From JAXDJH01 sp034663635 (lineage in GTDB: Bacteria > Actinomycetota > CADDZG01 > WHSQ01): 64,000 nt of DNA. The stretch covers positions 109,441 to 173,440 of the forward strand of contig JAXDJH010000007.1 of the NCBI GenBank assembly GCA_034663635.1. The letters are read 5' to 3'. Position numbers and translations under genes: made by a program. The notes beneath the pieces were generated by a model. It saw nothing but the letters and a program-made list of their open reading frames with translations. It searched no databases and was not told the DNA's origin. Positions 17,783 through 26,485 of the stretch are shown here, piece after piece (position 1 is the first letter of the stretch; every line of letters starts with the position of its first letter).

Positions 17783-18550
17783 ATGGGGGCCAAGGGTGGA
17801 ACAAGGGTGAAGACGGGCGCTGCCGTTCCCCGAACGAACGGTCATTCCACGACGGTGCTCAAGCCGGTCGCGATCTCGGATGACGGGACCGAGATCGTTC
17901 TCGCTCGAAGGGCGGGAGCGAAGTCCGGCGAGTTCCGGATCGCGGTCGACGAGGCCCTCATCAAGACGATCAAGGCAGCCACTCGTCGGGCCGTCGCGGT
18001 TGTCGAGGCGCAGGAGAAGAAAGCAGCGGCCGAAGACAAGTCGAAGACGAACGGTGCTCCACAGGAAGGGTCGCAGGCTCGGCCCCCTCAACGAGCGCCC
18101 AGCAAGCTCACCCCGAAGGAGATACAGGGCCTCCTCCGCAGAGGGATCGCGCCTGCGTCGATCGCCCGCAAAGCGGGGGTCGATGTCTCGTGGGTCGAAC
18201 GGTTCCACGGACCGATCCTGTGGGAGCGCGCGGGCATGGTGTCGCGAGCCCAGAAGGCGACCCTGTCGAGATCGAGGGGAGGCCCATCTGGCGAGCCGCT
18301 CATGGAATCCATCACGAGATGTCTGCGCGAGCGGCGAGTGGATGCGGCCACCGTCGCTGCAGGGACCTGGGACGCGGTCCGCAGACCGAAGAAGAACGCG
18401 TGGGTGGTGACGTTCTCGTTCACGAATAAGGGTCGGGAGCAGCGCGCGTCGTGGGAATACGACCCGGCCGAGAGCACCATCGTGGCCGTGAACCGACTCG
18501 GAGCGGACATCGGCTGGGTGCCTCGCTCTAAACGCAAGCGCGCGAGCTAG
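17783..18550 (+). CDS. sepH: Septation protein SepH (DUF3071)
   Basis: A 255-residue protein with the two conserved parts of actinobacterial SepH. The N-terminal DUF3071 domain (about residues 18-190) includes LKPVAISDDGTEIVLA, FRIAVDEALIKTI and the helix-turn-helix region LTPKEIQGLLRRGIAPASIA...VSWVERFHGPILWER. A low-complexity Lys/Ala linker interrupts it, and a C-terminal segment WVVTFSFTNKGREQRASW follows. In Streptomyces SepH binds FtsZ and stimulates its assembly at septa. The start is ATG 17783, seven bases after TACCAT (17770-17775), a leaderless arrangement; the longer frame from 17693 overlaps the upstream gene. Confidence 0.9.
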   Translation: MGAKGGTRVKTGAAVPRTNGHSTTVLKPVAISDDGTEIVLARRAGAKSGEFRIAVDEALIKTIKAATRRAVAVVEAQEKKAAAEDKSKTNGAPQEGSQARPPQRAPSKLTPKEIQGLLRRGIAPASIARKAGVDVSWVERFHGPILWERAGMVSRAQKATLSRSRGGPSGEPLMESITRCLRERRVDAATVAAGTWDAVRRPKKNAWVVTFSFTNKGREQRASWEYDPAESTIVAVNRLGADIGWVPRSKRKRAS

Positions 18551-18576
18551 CTCCAAGCCATCCGTATCCTCCAAAC

Positions 18577-19842
18577 ATGGACACTGGGCGAGCCCTCGCC
18601 GTCATCGTCGCGCTAGGGCTGTCATCGGCAGCGCTGGCGGCGCTTGCAACGCGTGCTCCGGCAGAGGTCCGCGCCGAACCGCCCGGTTACGGAGACACCG
18701 ATCCTTCGCTAGGAGCTCAATTCACCGATGCCGAGATCGCACGCCATGGCACGTTCAGACGCGGCCAGTACGCCGGATTCGCACTCGGCCTCCTGTTGGA
18801 GATAGCGATCCTCATCGTCCTCGCTCGCGGCCCCGTCGCGCGTGTAGCGGATTGGGCCGAACGATTCCCGGGCGGTTGGTTGTCGACGGTGATCGTCGTC
18901 GCCCTCTTCGTCGGTCTTGTGACCTGGCTTTCCGCGCTGCCGCTTAGATACGTCCTCGGTTACGCGAACCAACATGCGTGGGGTCTGTCCAACCAGGCGC
19001 TTTCGTCGTGGATGGTCGATGGAGTTCGATCGTTGGTTATCGGGGGAGTGATCGCCGCGATCTCGGCCCTCGCGTTCTTCGGAGCGATCAGGTGGCAGCC
19101 TCGTTCGTGGTGGGTATTCGGATGGATCGCGTTCACGATCCTGAATGCGGTGCTGGTCTTGTTATGGCCCGTGCTGATCGCGCCACTCTTCAACAAGTTC
19201 ACGCCGCTGGAAGACGGACCCACACGAGCGCGCGTTCTACAACTTGCGGACGAAGCCGGAGTCGACCTCAACGAGGTTTACGTCGTCGACGCGAGCAAGC
19301 GGTCCAATCTCGAGAACGCGTACGTCGCCGGACTCGGAGGGACGAAACGCATGGTTCTCTACGACACCCTTCTGAGTTCCGGAGACCAGGATGAGACCGC
19401 ATTCGTCGTCGCGCACGAGTTAGGTCACGAGGTCGAGCATCACGTGCTCAAGGGAGTGCTCATCGCGACGGTGGGGCTGCTCGCCGGATTCGCTGCACTG
19501 GCTTGGCTTTCGCATCGCGACGCGATCTGGGCCTGGGCCGGTGCCTCGGGAGTGGGCGACGTCCGAGCTCTGCCGTTGCTTCTGGTTTTCGTCTCGCTCG
19601 CGACCCTGATCCTGTTGCCAGCGCAGAACGGGGTCTCGAGAAGCTTCGAAAGCCGAGCCGACGAGATAGCGCTCGAACTCACCCACGACCCCGACGCTGC
19701 GGTGAAGGCGTTCAGGCGTCTCGCATTCAAGAACCTCGCAGACCTCCGGCCCCCGCGCCCACTCGTCTGGCTTTTGTACTCGCACCCGCCGATCCCCGAC
19801 CGGATCGGGGCTGCCATGGCCACGAAAGCCCCCAGCACCTAG
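18577..19842 (+). CDS. M48 family metalloprotease (Ste24/CAAX-protease-like)
   Basis: A 421-residue integral membrane zinc protease with five to seven hydrophobic segments. The active site VVAHELGHEVEHH contains HExxH (His280, Glu281, His284); the third ligand lies in the SRADEIALEL helix downstream. The region FNKFTPLEDGPTRARVLQLA and VVDASKRSNLENAYVAGLG match the Ste24/M48A group, which cleaves membrane-anchored or prenylated substrates and aids membrane protein quality control. The ATG is six bases after TATCCT (18565-18570), consistent with a leaderless transcript separate from sepH. Confidence 0.93.
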   Translation: MDTGRALAVIVALGLSSAALAALATRAPAEVRAEPPGYGDTDPSLGAQFTDAEIARHGTFRRGQYAGFALGLLLEIAILIVLARGPVARVADWAERFPGGWLSTVIVVALFVGLVTWLSALPLRYVLGYANQHAWGLSNQALSSWMVDGVRSLVIGGVIAAISALAFFGAIRWQPRSWWVFGWIAFTILNAVLVLLWPVLIAPLFNKFTPLEDGPTRARVLQLADEAGVDLNEVYVVDASKRSNLENAYVAGLGGTKRMVLYDTLLSSGDQDETAFVVAHELGHEVEHHVLKGVLIATVGLLAGFAALAWLSHRDAIWAWAGASGVGDVRALPLLLVFVSLATLILLPAQNGVSRSFESRADEIALELTHDPDAAVKAFRRLAFKNLADLRPPRPLVWLLYSHPPIPDRIGAAMATKAPST

Positions 19843-19874
19843 ACTTTGCAAGCCCATCGCGGGGACGCTGGGGC

Positions 19875-19893
19875 ATTCACCACTCAAGTGAAT
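19875..19893. promoter_or_regulatory. Inverted repeat, candidate operator in the acyl-CoA ligase leader
   Basis: ATTCAC and GTGAAT flank a 7-base centre, 16 bases before the ATG and next to the GGGGGAGG ribosome site of the fadD-like gene. A candidate -10 TAGACT lies at 19841-19846, so the dyad would be in the 5' leader. It could bind a fatty-acid regulator or form an RNA hairpin; the regulator is unknown. Confidence 0.4.
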
Positions 19894-19909
19894 CAATAAG
19901 GGGGAGGCA

Positions 19910-21802
19910 ATGGCCCAGACCATCGTCGACAGGTTCTTCGAAAGGGTCTCCGGGAGCGCCGACAAGGTGGCTCTTAAACACCGCACGGGGGGCAACTGGA
20001 AGGACATCACCTGGCGGGACTACGGCGACGGAGTGAAGAAAGCTGCCAAGGCGATGATCGCCCAGGGTTTCGGCCACGGCGACAAGATCGCGCTCCTCTC
20101 CAACAACCGGCCCGAATGGCACATCGCTGACATCGCGTGCATGGCGCTGGGCGGAGCCAACGCCGCCATCTACACGTCGAACTCCCCGGATCAGGTCGCC
20201 TACATCATTCAGCACTCCGAGGCGAAGCTGGCGTTCGTCGACACGACCGACCAGCTCGAGAAGATCCTTAAGGTTCGAGGCGAGCTCCCGAATCTCCAGA
20301 AAGTCATCGTGTTCAACGGCAACACCGATGCCGATCCCGATTTCGTCATGGGTTGGGACGAGTTCCTCGCGACCGGCAAAGACGTCGAAGACTCGAAGTT
20401 CGAAGAACTGAGAAAAGGCGTTAAGCCGGAAGACCTCGCCACATTCGTCTACACGTCCGGGACGACCGGGCCTCCGAAGGGCGTCATGCTTTCTCACGCG
20501 AACATCTGGTGGACGGCGGTGCATTCCGAGCAGTCCATCCCGATCGGCGACAACTCGATGCGTAACCCGGACGGAACCTTCAACGGCCGCGCTCTTTCGT
20601 ACTTGCCACTGAGTCACATCGCGGAGCGGATGATCAGTCACTTGCTTCAGGTCTATTACGGGACCGAGACGTGGTTCGCGGAGTCGATCGAGACTCTGCA
20701 GCGCGACCTCCAAGAGTGCAAACCGACCTATTTCTTCGGTGTCCCGCGCGTGTGGGAGAAGTTCTACGCGGCCGTCACGACAAAGATGGCGCAGGCCGAT
20801 CCGAACGATCGCAAGACCAAACTGGCGAAGAAGGCAGTCGAGCTGGGCAAGAAGATCACCGAGCTCGAGCAGGAGGCCGTTGCGCGCGGCCAGAAGATGG
20901 CCGACGCGAAGATCCCTCTAGGGACCAAGGTTCAGCACGCGGCCCTCGACAAACTCGTACTGCACAAGATCCGCGCGGCGTTCGGGCTCGAAGAATGCAC
21001 GCTGGCGCTTTCGGCCGCCGCTCCTCTAGCGCCGGAGCTCATCTGGTTCTTCCACTCGGTCGGTATCAAGATCACGGAGGGATACGGCCAGTCGGAAGGA
21101 AACGGTCCGACGTCATGGAATCCGCCCGATGCGAACCTGATCGGCAGCGTCGGCACTCCGCTCTCGGGACTCGAGGTGCGACTCGCGGAGGACGGCGAGA
21201 TCCTCGTGCGAGGCGGAAACATCATGACCGGCTACTACAAAGACGAGAAGGCCACGAAGGAGACGATCGACGAGGACGGATGGCTCCACTCCGGCGACGT
21301 TGGCGTCCTCAACGAGCACAACTACCTGAAGATCACCGACCGTAAGAAGGACATCATCATCACGGCCGGCGGGAAGAACATCGCGCCCCAGGAGATCGAG
21401 AACCGGCTCAAGACGAAGCATGCGCTCATCTCTCAGGTTGTCGTGATCGGAGACAAGAGGCCATTCCTGACCGCGCTCATCACCCTCGACGAGGAAAAGG
21501 CTCCGAGCTGGGGCAAAGAGCAGGGCATCGAGGGCGACATCGCTGCGATCGCCAACAACGAGCGGACGCAGAAAGAGATCGAAGGGGCCATCAACGAGCT
21601 CAACAAGGGCCTCGCGAAGGTGGAGGGCCTGAAGAAGTTCCGGATCCTCGAGCGGGACTTCCTCCAGGAGGAGAACGAGATCACTCCGACCATGAAGGTC
21701 AAACGCAAGCAGATAAACGAGATCTACGGAGAGGTGATCGAGGACCTCTACACCAAGGACTCGCCTTCGGCGGGGGCCGGCAAAGCGCCCCTCCGGAAGT
21801 AG
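19910..21802 (+). CDS. fadD: Long-chain fatty-acid-CoA ligase (AMP-forming)
   Basis: A 630-residue acyl-adenylate-forming enzyme of the FadD15-like group. Motifs: YTSGTTGPPKGVMLSH (P-loop, residues about 180-196), LPLSHIAERM, ITEGYGQSEGNGPTSWNP (A5 region), GWLHSGDVG and KITDRKKDIIITAGGKNIAPQEIE (hinge and A8/A10 region), with the adenylation Lys in KVKRKQINEIY near the end. It activates long-chain fatty acids with ATP and CoA for degradation or lipid synthesis. The ATG follows GGGGGAGG at 19900-19907. A strong terminator follows, so it is monocistronic. Confidence 0.95.
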   Translation: MAQTIVDRFFERVSGSADKVALKHRTGGNWKDITWRDYGDGVKKAAKAMIAQGFGHGDKIALLSNNRPEWHIADIACMALGGANAAIYTSNSPDQVAYIIQHSEAKLAFVDTTDQLEKILKVRGELPNLQKVIVFNGNTDADPDFVMGWDEFLATGKDVEDSKFEELRKGVKPEDLATFVYTSGTTGPPKGVMLSHANIWWTAVHSEQSIPIGDNSMRNPDGTFNGRALSYLPLSHIAERMISHLLQVYYGTETWFAESIETLQRDLQECKPTYFFGVPRVWEKFYAAVTTKMAQADPNDRKTKLAKKAVELGKKITELEQEAVARGQKMADAKIPLGTKVQHAALDKLVLHKIRAAFGLEECTLALSAAAPLAPELIWFFHSVGIKITEGYGQSEGNGPTSWNPPDANLIGSVGTPLSGLEVRLAEDGEILVRGGNIMTGYYKDEKATKETIDEDGWLHSGDVGVLNEHNYLKITDRKKDIIITAGGKNIAPQEIENRLKTKHALISQVVVIGDKRPFLTALITLDEEKAPSWGKEQGIEGDIAAIANNERTQKEIEGAINELNKGLAKVEGLKKFRILERDFLQEENEITPTMKVKRKQINEIYGEVIEDLYTKDSPSAGAGKAPLRK

Positions 21803-21826
21803 CGCTCTTTACGCTGTAAGTATCAA

Positions 21827-21854
21827 GGGGCCGCCTTCGGGCGGCCCCATTTTC
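21827..21854 (+). terminator. Intrinsic terminator after the acyl-CoA ligase gene
   Basis: GGGGCCGCC, a TTCG tetraloop and GGCGGCCCC form a nine-pair GC stem followed by ATTTTCGTG. Confidence 0.9.
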
Positions 21855-21973
21855 GTGCTTTCTGAGACCCCTCCCCGGAGCAGGTTCCAGCCCGGATATG
21901 CCGAATCCTTCCAGCGTTAGGCGGCTGCGCGCGGGCAGCGAAGCCCGGCGCCGAACGACTGGAGCGATCTCAT

Positions 21974-23305
21974 ATGAGCAAGAGACTCATCACCCTTCTG
22001 ATGGCCTCGATGCTGGTAGGCGGCGTCCTCGCCGCGGTACCGGCGAGGGCCGACGACCCCGCGGCGACCGGCCCGAAGTTCTTCCTTCGCAGTACCGGCT
22101 GTTCTGCCGCCGACACTAACTTCGACTACCTGAGTGTCGAGGATGCCGAGGACGCGATCGAGTGCAACTACACGGGCGCCGGGATCCGTAACGAGATCGG
22201 TGGCCAGGCCGGCACCGTGGGGGCCGGTGGCAGTAACGCCGTTGCCGATCGCGAGACCGCCACGCGCTACTGGGATGCAACTGACGGCATGCCCCTCATC
22301 CTCGACGCGGCAAAGCCCATCACCGGAACGATCTGGACCTCAGGCGCGCAGTGTGCCGTCGGTGGAGCTCCGTGCTCACCCGCCGGGATAAGCATCGGCG
22401 ACCTGAAGCTCGACATCACCGTCGTCGGCCTCCAAGGTGAAACCGAAGTTCCGCTGGGAGAGTTGAACGACACGTTCCAGGCGGCACCTGGGGCCCCACA
22501 CGCGACCGAAATCAAGCTCGCGATTCCCGCCGAGCTGAACGGTGCTTCTCTCACAGGCTTCGAGGTGCGTACGTGGGTGCACGGCAACTCCGCCGGACAC
22601 GGCGTCATCAAGACCAACGGTGACACCTCTTCTTTCGTCAGCGTCCCGACCCTTAGCGGTCCCGTGAAGCCGGCGAAGCCTGCTAAGCCAGCCAAGCCGG
22701 CAAAGCCTGAGAAGCCCGCCAAGGGCTGCAAGAAGGGCAAGGGTTGCAAGCCTCCGAAGGGTGCGCCCAAGCCAGAAGCTTGCGCGGCCTTCGCTGCCGG
22801 CGACGCCGGCAAGGATCAGCCGACGGTGGTCGTCTCCGACATGCACACCGCTGAGGCTCCTCTCGTTCAGAAAGTCAGCCTCGACCCCAACGCCGATGAG
22901 GTCGGAGCGACAGACGCGCCGACGTCCATAGTCAACGTGCAGGTCGATTCGAGTCTTGCGACGGCCGGCCTCTACGCGACCCTCAAGTTTCCCGAGCGTC
23001 GCGATTACGACCTCTGGGCTCTGTGGGCGGACGACGGAAGCGTTGCGGCTTCGTCTCACGGGTTCAGCGCGTTCATCGAGACGCAGGGTGCGCCGGCTGT
23101 AGCGGATCAGTCGAACACGGCCGGCAACCATGGTGGCGAGACCACCTCGAACTCAGAGAACCTCGTCGGCATCATCACGCCGGACTGCGGCGGCTACTCG
23201 ATCAGCGTTGAGAACTACCTCGGTGAGGGTGGAGATCTCGAGTTGAGCCTCTATCTCGGCGAGGGCAAGACGGAGCCCAAGGCTCCCGGCGAGGAAACCC
23301 GCTAG
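21974..23305 (+). CDS. Secreted protein with Lys-Pro-Ala repeat linker, function unknown
   Basis: The 443-residue product begins with a Sec signal peptide (KRLITLLMASMLVGGVLAAVPARA, cut expected after ARA). Residues about 28-225 form a beta-rich extracellular domain with paired cysteines. A linker of PAK repeats (about residues 231-260) and a CKKGKGCK segment follows, then a second domain (about 265-435) containing VSLDPNADEVG and LYATLKFPERRDYDLWAL, which looks like a pre-peptidase or jelly-roll beta domain. No catalytic motif is seen. It stands between two intrinsic terminators and is therefore a single-gene unit. It probably is cell-surface or matrix material. Confidence 0.82.
   Translation: MSKRLITLLMASMLVGGVLAAVPARADDPAATGPKFFLRSTGCSAADTNFDYLSVEDAEDAIECNYTGAGIRNEIGGQAGTVGAGGSNAVADRETATRYWDATDGMPLILDAAKPITGTIWTSGAQCAVGGAPCSPAGISIGDLKLDITVVGLQGETEVPLGELNDTFQAAPGAPHATEIKLAIPAELNGASLTGFEVRTWVHGNSAGHGVIKTNGDTSSFVSVPTLSGPVKPAKPAKPAKPAKPEKPAKGCKKGKGCKPPKGAPKPEACAAFAAGDAGKDQPTVVVSDMHTAEAPLVQKVSLDPNADEVGATDAPTSIVNVQVDSSLATAGLYATLKFPERRDYDLWALWADDGSVAASSHGFSAFIETQGAPAVADQSNTAGNHGGETTSNSENLVGIITPDCGGYSISVENYLGEGGDLELSLYLGEGKTEPKAPGEETR
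22667..22723 (+). repeat. Lys-Pro-Ala coding repeat
   Basis: About seven tandem nine-base units encode (K-P-A)n with one K-P-E variant. Codons for each residue vary between units, so the protein sequence rather than the DNA repeat seems to be maintained. Confidence 0.85.
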
Positions 23306-23322
23306 ACCCAAGAGCTTTCTCC

Positions 23323-23356
23323 GGGGGCCCGCCTCGTGCGGGCCCCCTTCGTTTTC
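23323..23356 (+). terminator. Intrinsic terminator after the secreted-protein gene
   Basis: GGGGGCCCGC and GCGGGCCCCC form a ten-pair stem around CTCGT, followed by TTCGTTTTC. Confidence 0.92.
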
Positions 23357-23412
23357 AGCGGTACCATTTGTAAGTAGGCATAAATCTGCGGCTACCTGAA
23401 AGGGAGGCGACA

Positions 23413-24210
23413 GTGCCGATCACAGTGCGCGATGTCCGCGCTTTCAAACAACGTGGTGAGAAGTTCGCGATGCTCACCGCGTACGACGCCCTCACCGCCG
23501 GGCTCATCGACGAAGCCGGTATCCCCCTCATCCTTGTAGGGGACACGCTCGGGATGGTGATGCTGGGCTACGACTCGACGGTTCCCGTGACGATGGACGA
23601 GATGATCCATCACACCGCAGCTGTGCGGCGCGGGGTCACCAACGCGTTGATAGTCGGCGACATGCCGTTCATGAGTTACCAGGCTTCTCCCGATGAGGGC
23701 ATGCGCAATGCCGCTCGCTTCTTGAAAGAGGCCGGAGCCAATGCGGTGAAACTCGAAGGCGCGGGAAGAGCGCTGGACCTCGTCAACCGCCTCACCGAAG
23801 CCGGTGTGCCGGTGATGGGTCACCTCGGCCTCACTCCTCAATCCGTGAATCAGATCGGTGGTTATCGCGTCCAGGGACGAAGCGATGAGCAGGCTCATCG
23901 GATCCTCAAGGACGCGAAAGATCTCGAGGCGTCGGGCGTTTTTTCGGTGGTGCTGGAGGCGGTTCCATCGATGCTTGCAAAAGAGGTCACCGAGATCCTG
24001 AGTGTCCCGACTATCGGGATCGGAGCCGGCCCAGACACTGATGGACAGGTGCTCGTGTACCACGACTTCCTTGGCATCACGTCTGGCAAGGCGCCGAAGT
24101 TCGTGAAGCGATACGCGAATCTCGGCGATGAGATCAAGCGGGCGGCAGAGACCTACGCCCGCGAGGTCGCCGAGGGGACCTATCCCGGGCCGGAACATAG
24201 CTACGAGTAA
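23413..24210 (+). CDS. panB: 3-methyl-2-oxobutanoate hydroxymethyltransferase
   Basis: A 265-residue enzyme making ketopantoate from alpha-ketoisovalerate and methylene-tetrahydrofolate, the first committed step to pantothenate and CoA. Family motifs are all present: MLTAYDALTAGLIDEAG, LVGDTLGMVMLGYDSTVPVT with the metal-binding Asp, VGDMPFMSY, AVKLEGAG, GHLGLTPQSVNQIGGY, LEAVPS and IGIGAGPDTDGQVLVYHD. The GTG start is preceded by GGGAGG at 23401-23406. No other pan genes are nearby. Confidence 0.96.
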   Translation: MPITVRDVRAFKQRGEKFAMLTAYDALTAGLIDEAGIPLILVGDTLGMVMLGYDSTVPVTMDEMIHHTAAVRRGVTNALIVGDMPFMSYQASPDEGMRNAARFLKEAGANAVKLEGAGRALDLVNRLTEAGVPVMGHLGLTPQSVNQIGGYRVQGRSDEQAHRILKDAKDLEASGVFSVVLEAVPSMLAKEVTEILSVPTIGIGAGPDTDGQVLVYHDFLGITSGKAPKFVKRYANLGDEIKRAAETYAREVAEGTYPGPEHSYE

Positions 24211-24247
24211 CCGCTGATCGCGGCCCTGGCTTAAGTACCATCCAGGG

Positions 24248-25033
24248 ATGCCTGAAAAGATCCGCTGTCCAAACTGCGGCGCCCTGAACGCGGCGGGGGC
24301 CGAGTGGTGCAATCAATGCCTCACCGTCTTCCGCGCGCCCGAGCCGGACCCAGAACCCGACCCCGCTCCAGTACAGATCGCGCCCGTGCCTCCCGTGCCA
24401 TTCGCTCCCGCGCCCGGCGCTCCGGTCGGATCAGATGTTGCCTTGGCGCCGGATCCCGAGACCGCATCCCCCGTGGCGTTGCCGGTGACATCGACGACGA
24501 CGGCGGCCATCCCGGCCACGGCGCTCGGCACGCGCGGCGCGTTCACGGTCACCGAAGCGGGCATCACTTGGACCTGTGCGGTCTGCGACAGCGTCAACCC
24601 GATCGACGCTGCCATCTGCCTGGTTTGCAACACTCCGTTCGCCGAGACCGTGCGGGAGAAGCCGGAGCGGATCGAACGCGACCCAAACACCGCAGCACTT
24701 ATCTCTCTGTTCATGCCGGGAGCGGGCCATGCCTACATCGGGCAATGGGGTCAAGCAACCGCACGAGCGATCGTGAGTATGTGGACTCTGCTGGTGGTGG
24801 TCATCGCCGTCTTCTCGAAGGATCAACCCGGGTCCACGCCGATCGCGCTGATCTTCGGTTTCGCTTCGTTGGCTCTCTGGGCGACAACGGCTCATGACGC
24901 TTATCGAGAAGCTAGGAACGAGCCCCAGCAGGTTCTTCTCAAGGGAAGGGTCTTCCTCTACCTGGTGCTGGGGTTGTTGACTCTACTGATGGGTTTGCTG
25001 ATGGCCACGAGCCTCAGCCAGACAAAGGGGTAA
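24248..25033 (+). CDS. Membrane protein with two cytoplasmic zinc ribbons
   Basis: The 261-residue protein begins with a zinc ribbon (RCPNCGALNAAGAEWCNQC), followed by a Pro/Ala-rich linker (about residues 35-95), a RanBP2-type finger (WTCAVCDSVNPIDAAICLVC, about 114-136) and three membrane helices. The hydrophobic part starts LISLFMPGAGHAYIGQWGQA, reminiscent of the turn of TM2-like or DUF5683-type domains. Function is unknown; a membrane-tethered sensor or adaptor is a guess. The ATG is six bases after TACCAT (24236-24241), pointing to a leaderless mRNA. The next gene starts 5 bases downstream. Confidence 0.8.
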   Translation: MPEKIRCPNCGALNAAGAEWCNQCLTVFRAPEPDPEPDPAPVQIAPVPPVPFAPAPGAPVGSDVALAPDPETASPVALPVTSTTTAAIPATALGTRGAFTVTEAGITWTCAVCDSVNPIDAAICLVCNTPFAETVREKPERIERDPNTAALISLFMPGAGHAYIGQWGQATARAIVSMWTLLVVVIAVFSKDQPGSTPIALIFGFASLALWATTAHDAYREARNEPQQVLLKGRVFLYLVLGLLTLLMGLLMATSLSQTKG

Positions 25034-25038
25034 TAGAA

Positions 25039-25572
25039 ATGAGGAAAGGCACTCGACGCAGGATCGTGGCCGGGTTGGTCGTCGCCCTGTTGGTCGGTTC
25101 GGTCTCAGCGGCTCCAGCTGGAGGGCACATCGATCCGGACGACATGACTTCACCGCTCGACGTTCGAGAGCTGATCTTCCTTCCGTCCGAGTCCGGCGGA
25201 GGAGTACTGAAGCTGATGACGGACGACGCGTGGGACTGCGAATACCTTCAGCCCGATCTCAGCACTCTCACCTGGAAGTTCGATGGACGAGCCGACGGTG
25301 ACACCGATCTCATCGGCAAGGTTCGCTGCGTGGACGGCAAGCCTCTTCTGTTCCTGCGGGGTAAGGACACCGGCAATCGCTACGAAGCGGTTCAGGGTCG
25401 CAAGCCAACGCGCGACAGCGTCAAGTTCGCGTTTTCCTTCGACATCTCCGAGTTGCAAGGACGTCATCTGGCCGTGTTCATCGAGGTGTCGGACGGAGCT
25501 GCCGAGGGATGCACGTCGGCTCACCCGTGCTTCGATCGGGCTCCGGACCGAGGTCGCTACCGCCTCTACTAA
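25039..25572 (+). CDS. Exported protein, function unknown
   Basis: The 177-residue product has an N-terminal signal peptide (RRRIVAGLVVALLVGSVSAAPAGG) and a beta-rich mature domain with four cysteines (DCEYL, VRCVDG, GCTS, HPCFDR). I do not recognise the family. It follows the zinc-ribbon membrane protein by 5 bases and likely shares its transcript. The stop lies 9 bases from the end of the convergent isoaspartyl peptidase gene. Confidence 0.78.
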   Translation: MRKGTRRRIVAGLVVALLVGSVSAAPAGGHIDPDDMTSPLDVRELIFLPSESGGGVLKLMTDDAWDCEYLQPDLSTLTWKFDGRADGDTDLIGKVRCVDGKPLLFLRGKDTGNRYEAVQGRKPTRDSVKFAFSFDISELQGRHLAVFIEVSDGAAEGCTSAHPCFDRAPDRGRYRLY

Positions 25573-25581
25573 GAACGACCG

Positions 25582-26463
25582 TTAGTCGACGACGCGCCGC
25601 ACCAGGAGGAGTCCCGGCAACTCGTGGGGACCTTCCACGGCCCACGACCCGCCTCGGAAAGCGGCACCTACTCGTCCGTCTGAGTCGAGCGCCAGGAGTC
25701 CCGCCGTCGAGTCGGGCTGAATGCTGCCGAGCTCCGCGATGATCGACTCGCATGCCGTCTGCGGATCCTCGCCGTGCAATTCGACGAGGTGCGCAACCCG
25801 CAGGCATGCGCTCGTCTCCATGAACAGTTCGCCGACTCCGGTGCCTACGACCGCGACTTCACCCGACGCGTAGAGCCCCGCGCCGGCGATCGGGGCATCT
25901 CCTACTCGGCCGGGCAACTTTCCGAATACTCCGCCGGTTGATGCTGCCGCTGCCAGCCGGCCCTCGGCGTCGAGTGAGACCGCCCCCACGGTATCGACGT
26001 ATTCCGGCGTACCGAAGAATTCGGGCTTCAACCTCCCCGCCAGAGCTGCTTCGAGCCACCGCTGACGTTGCTCCTGTGTGGTCTCTCGCAACGGCTCCAT
26101 GTCACGCCCGAGTTTCATCGCGCCCTGACCGGTGATGAGTACATGACGCGTCTGCTCCATGACTCTGCGAGCGAGCGAAACGGGGTGACGAACATCGACG
26201 TTCGCGACGGCACCTACTCGGCCCGTCTGTCCGTCCATGATCCCCGCGTCCAACTCGAAGTCGCCCTCGAGGTTGAGAACGGAACCGAACCCGGCGTTCA
26301 GAGCTGGATCGTCTTCCATCGCCATGACGGCGGCTTCGACCGCATCAAGCGCGGTTACTTTGCTCCGACCCGCGTCCACGGCGTAAGCGAGGGGAGGCAA
26401 AGTCTCCTTAGCCAGTCCCGACACCCCGCCGTGCACATACACATTCGAAACCTGCTTCTCCAC
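25582..26463 (-). CDS. Isoaspartyl peptidase/L-asparaginase (Ntn hydrolase)
   Basis: A plant-type asparaginase family protein that self-cleaves before a catalytic threonine. The cleavage site is VDTVGAVSLDAEGRLAAA, with Thr at about residue 158 from this start; the substrate-binding GRVGDAPIAGAGLYA and GTGVGE motifs and N-terminal NAGFGSVLNLEG and LDAGIMDG are also present. It degrades isoaspartyl dipeptides and asparagine. GTG 26463 is preferred because TACGGT (26475-26470) lies six bases upstream, fitting a leaderless start; an ATG at 26487 would overlap the start codon of the divergent gene. The N-terminal glycine motif reads VYVHGGVSG. Confidence 0.9.
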   Translation of the reverse strand: MEKQVSNVYVHGGVSGLAKETLPPLAYAVDAGRSKVTALDAVEAAVMAMEDDPALNAGFGSVLNLEGDFELDAGIMDGQTGRVGAVANVDVRHPVSLARRVMEQTRHVLITGQGAMKLGRDMEPLRETTQEQRQRWLEAALAGRLKPEFFGTPEYVDTVGAVSLDAEGRLAAAASTGGVFGKLPGRVGDAPIAGAGLYASGEVAVVGTGVGELFMETSACLRVAHLVELHGEDPQTACESIIAELGSIQPDSTAGLLALDSDGRVGAAFRGGSWAVEGPHELPGLLLVRRVVD

Positions 26464-26469
26464 TTCACC

Positions 26470-26479
26470 ACCGTATTCT
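26470..26479. promoter_or_regulatory. Overlapping divergent -10 elements
   Basis: ACCGTATTCT on the plus strand contains TATTCT (26474-26479), six bases before the rightward ATG at 26486; on the minus strand the same 10 bases read AGAATACGGT and contain TACGGT (26475-26470), six bases before the leftward GTG at 26463. Both genes appear to be transcribed leaderless from one shared box. Confidence 0.55.
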
Positions 26480-26485
26480 GCGGGC

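Noticed and set aside
19877..20713. 278-residue antisense frame over the acyl-CoA ligase gene
   Set aside because: Overlaps the P-loop and N-terminal motifs of fadD; no domain signal.
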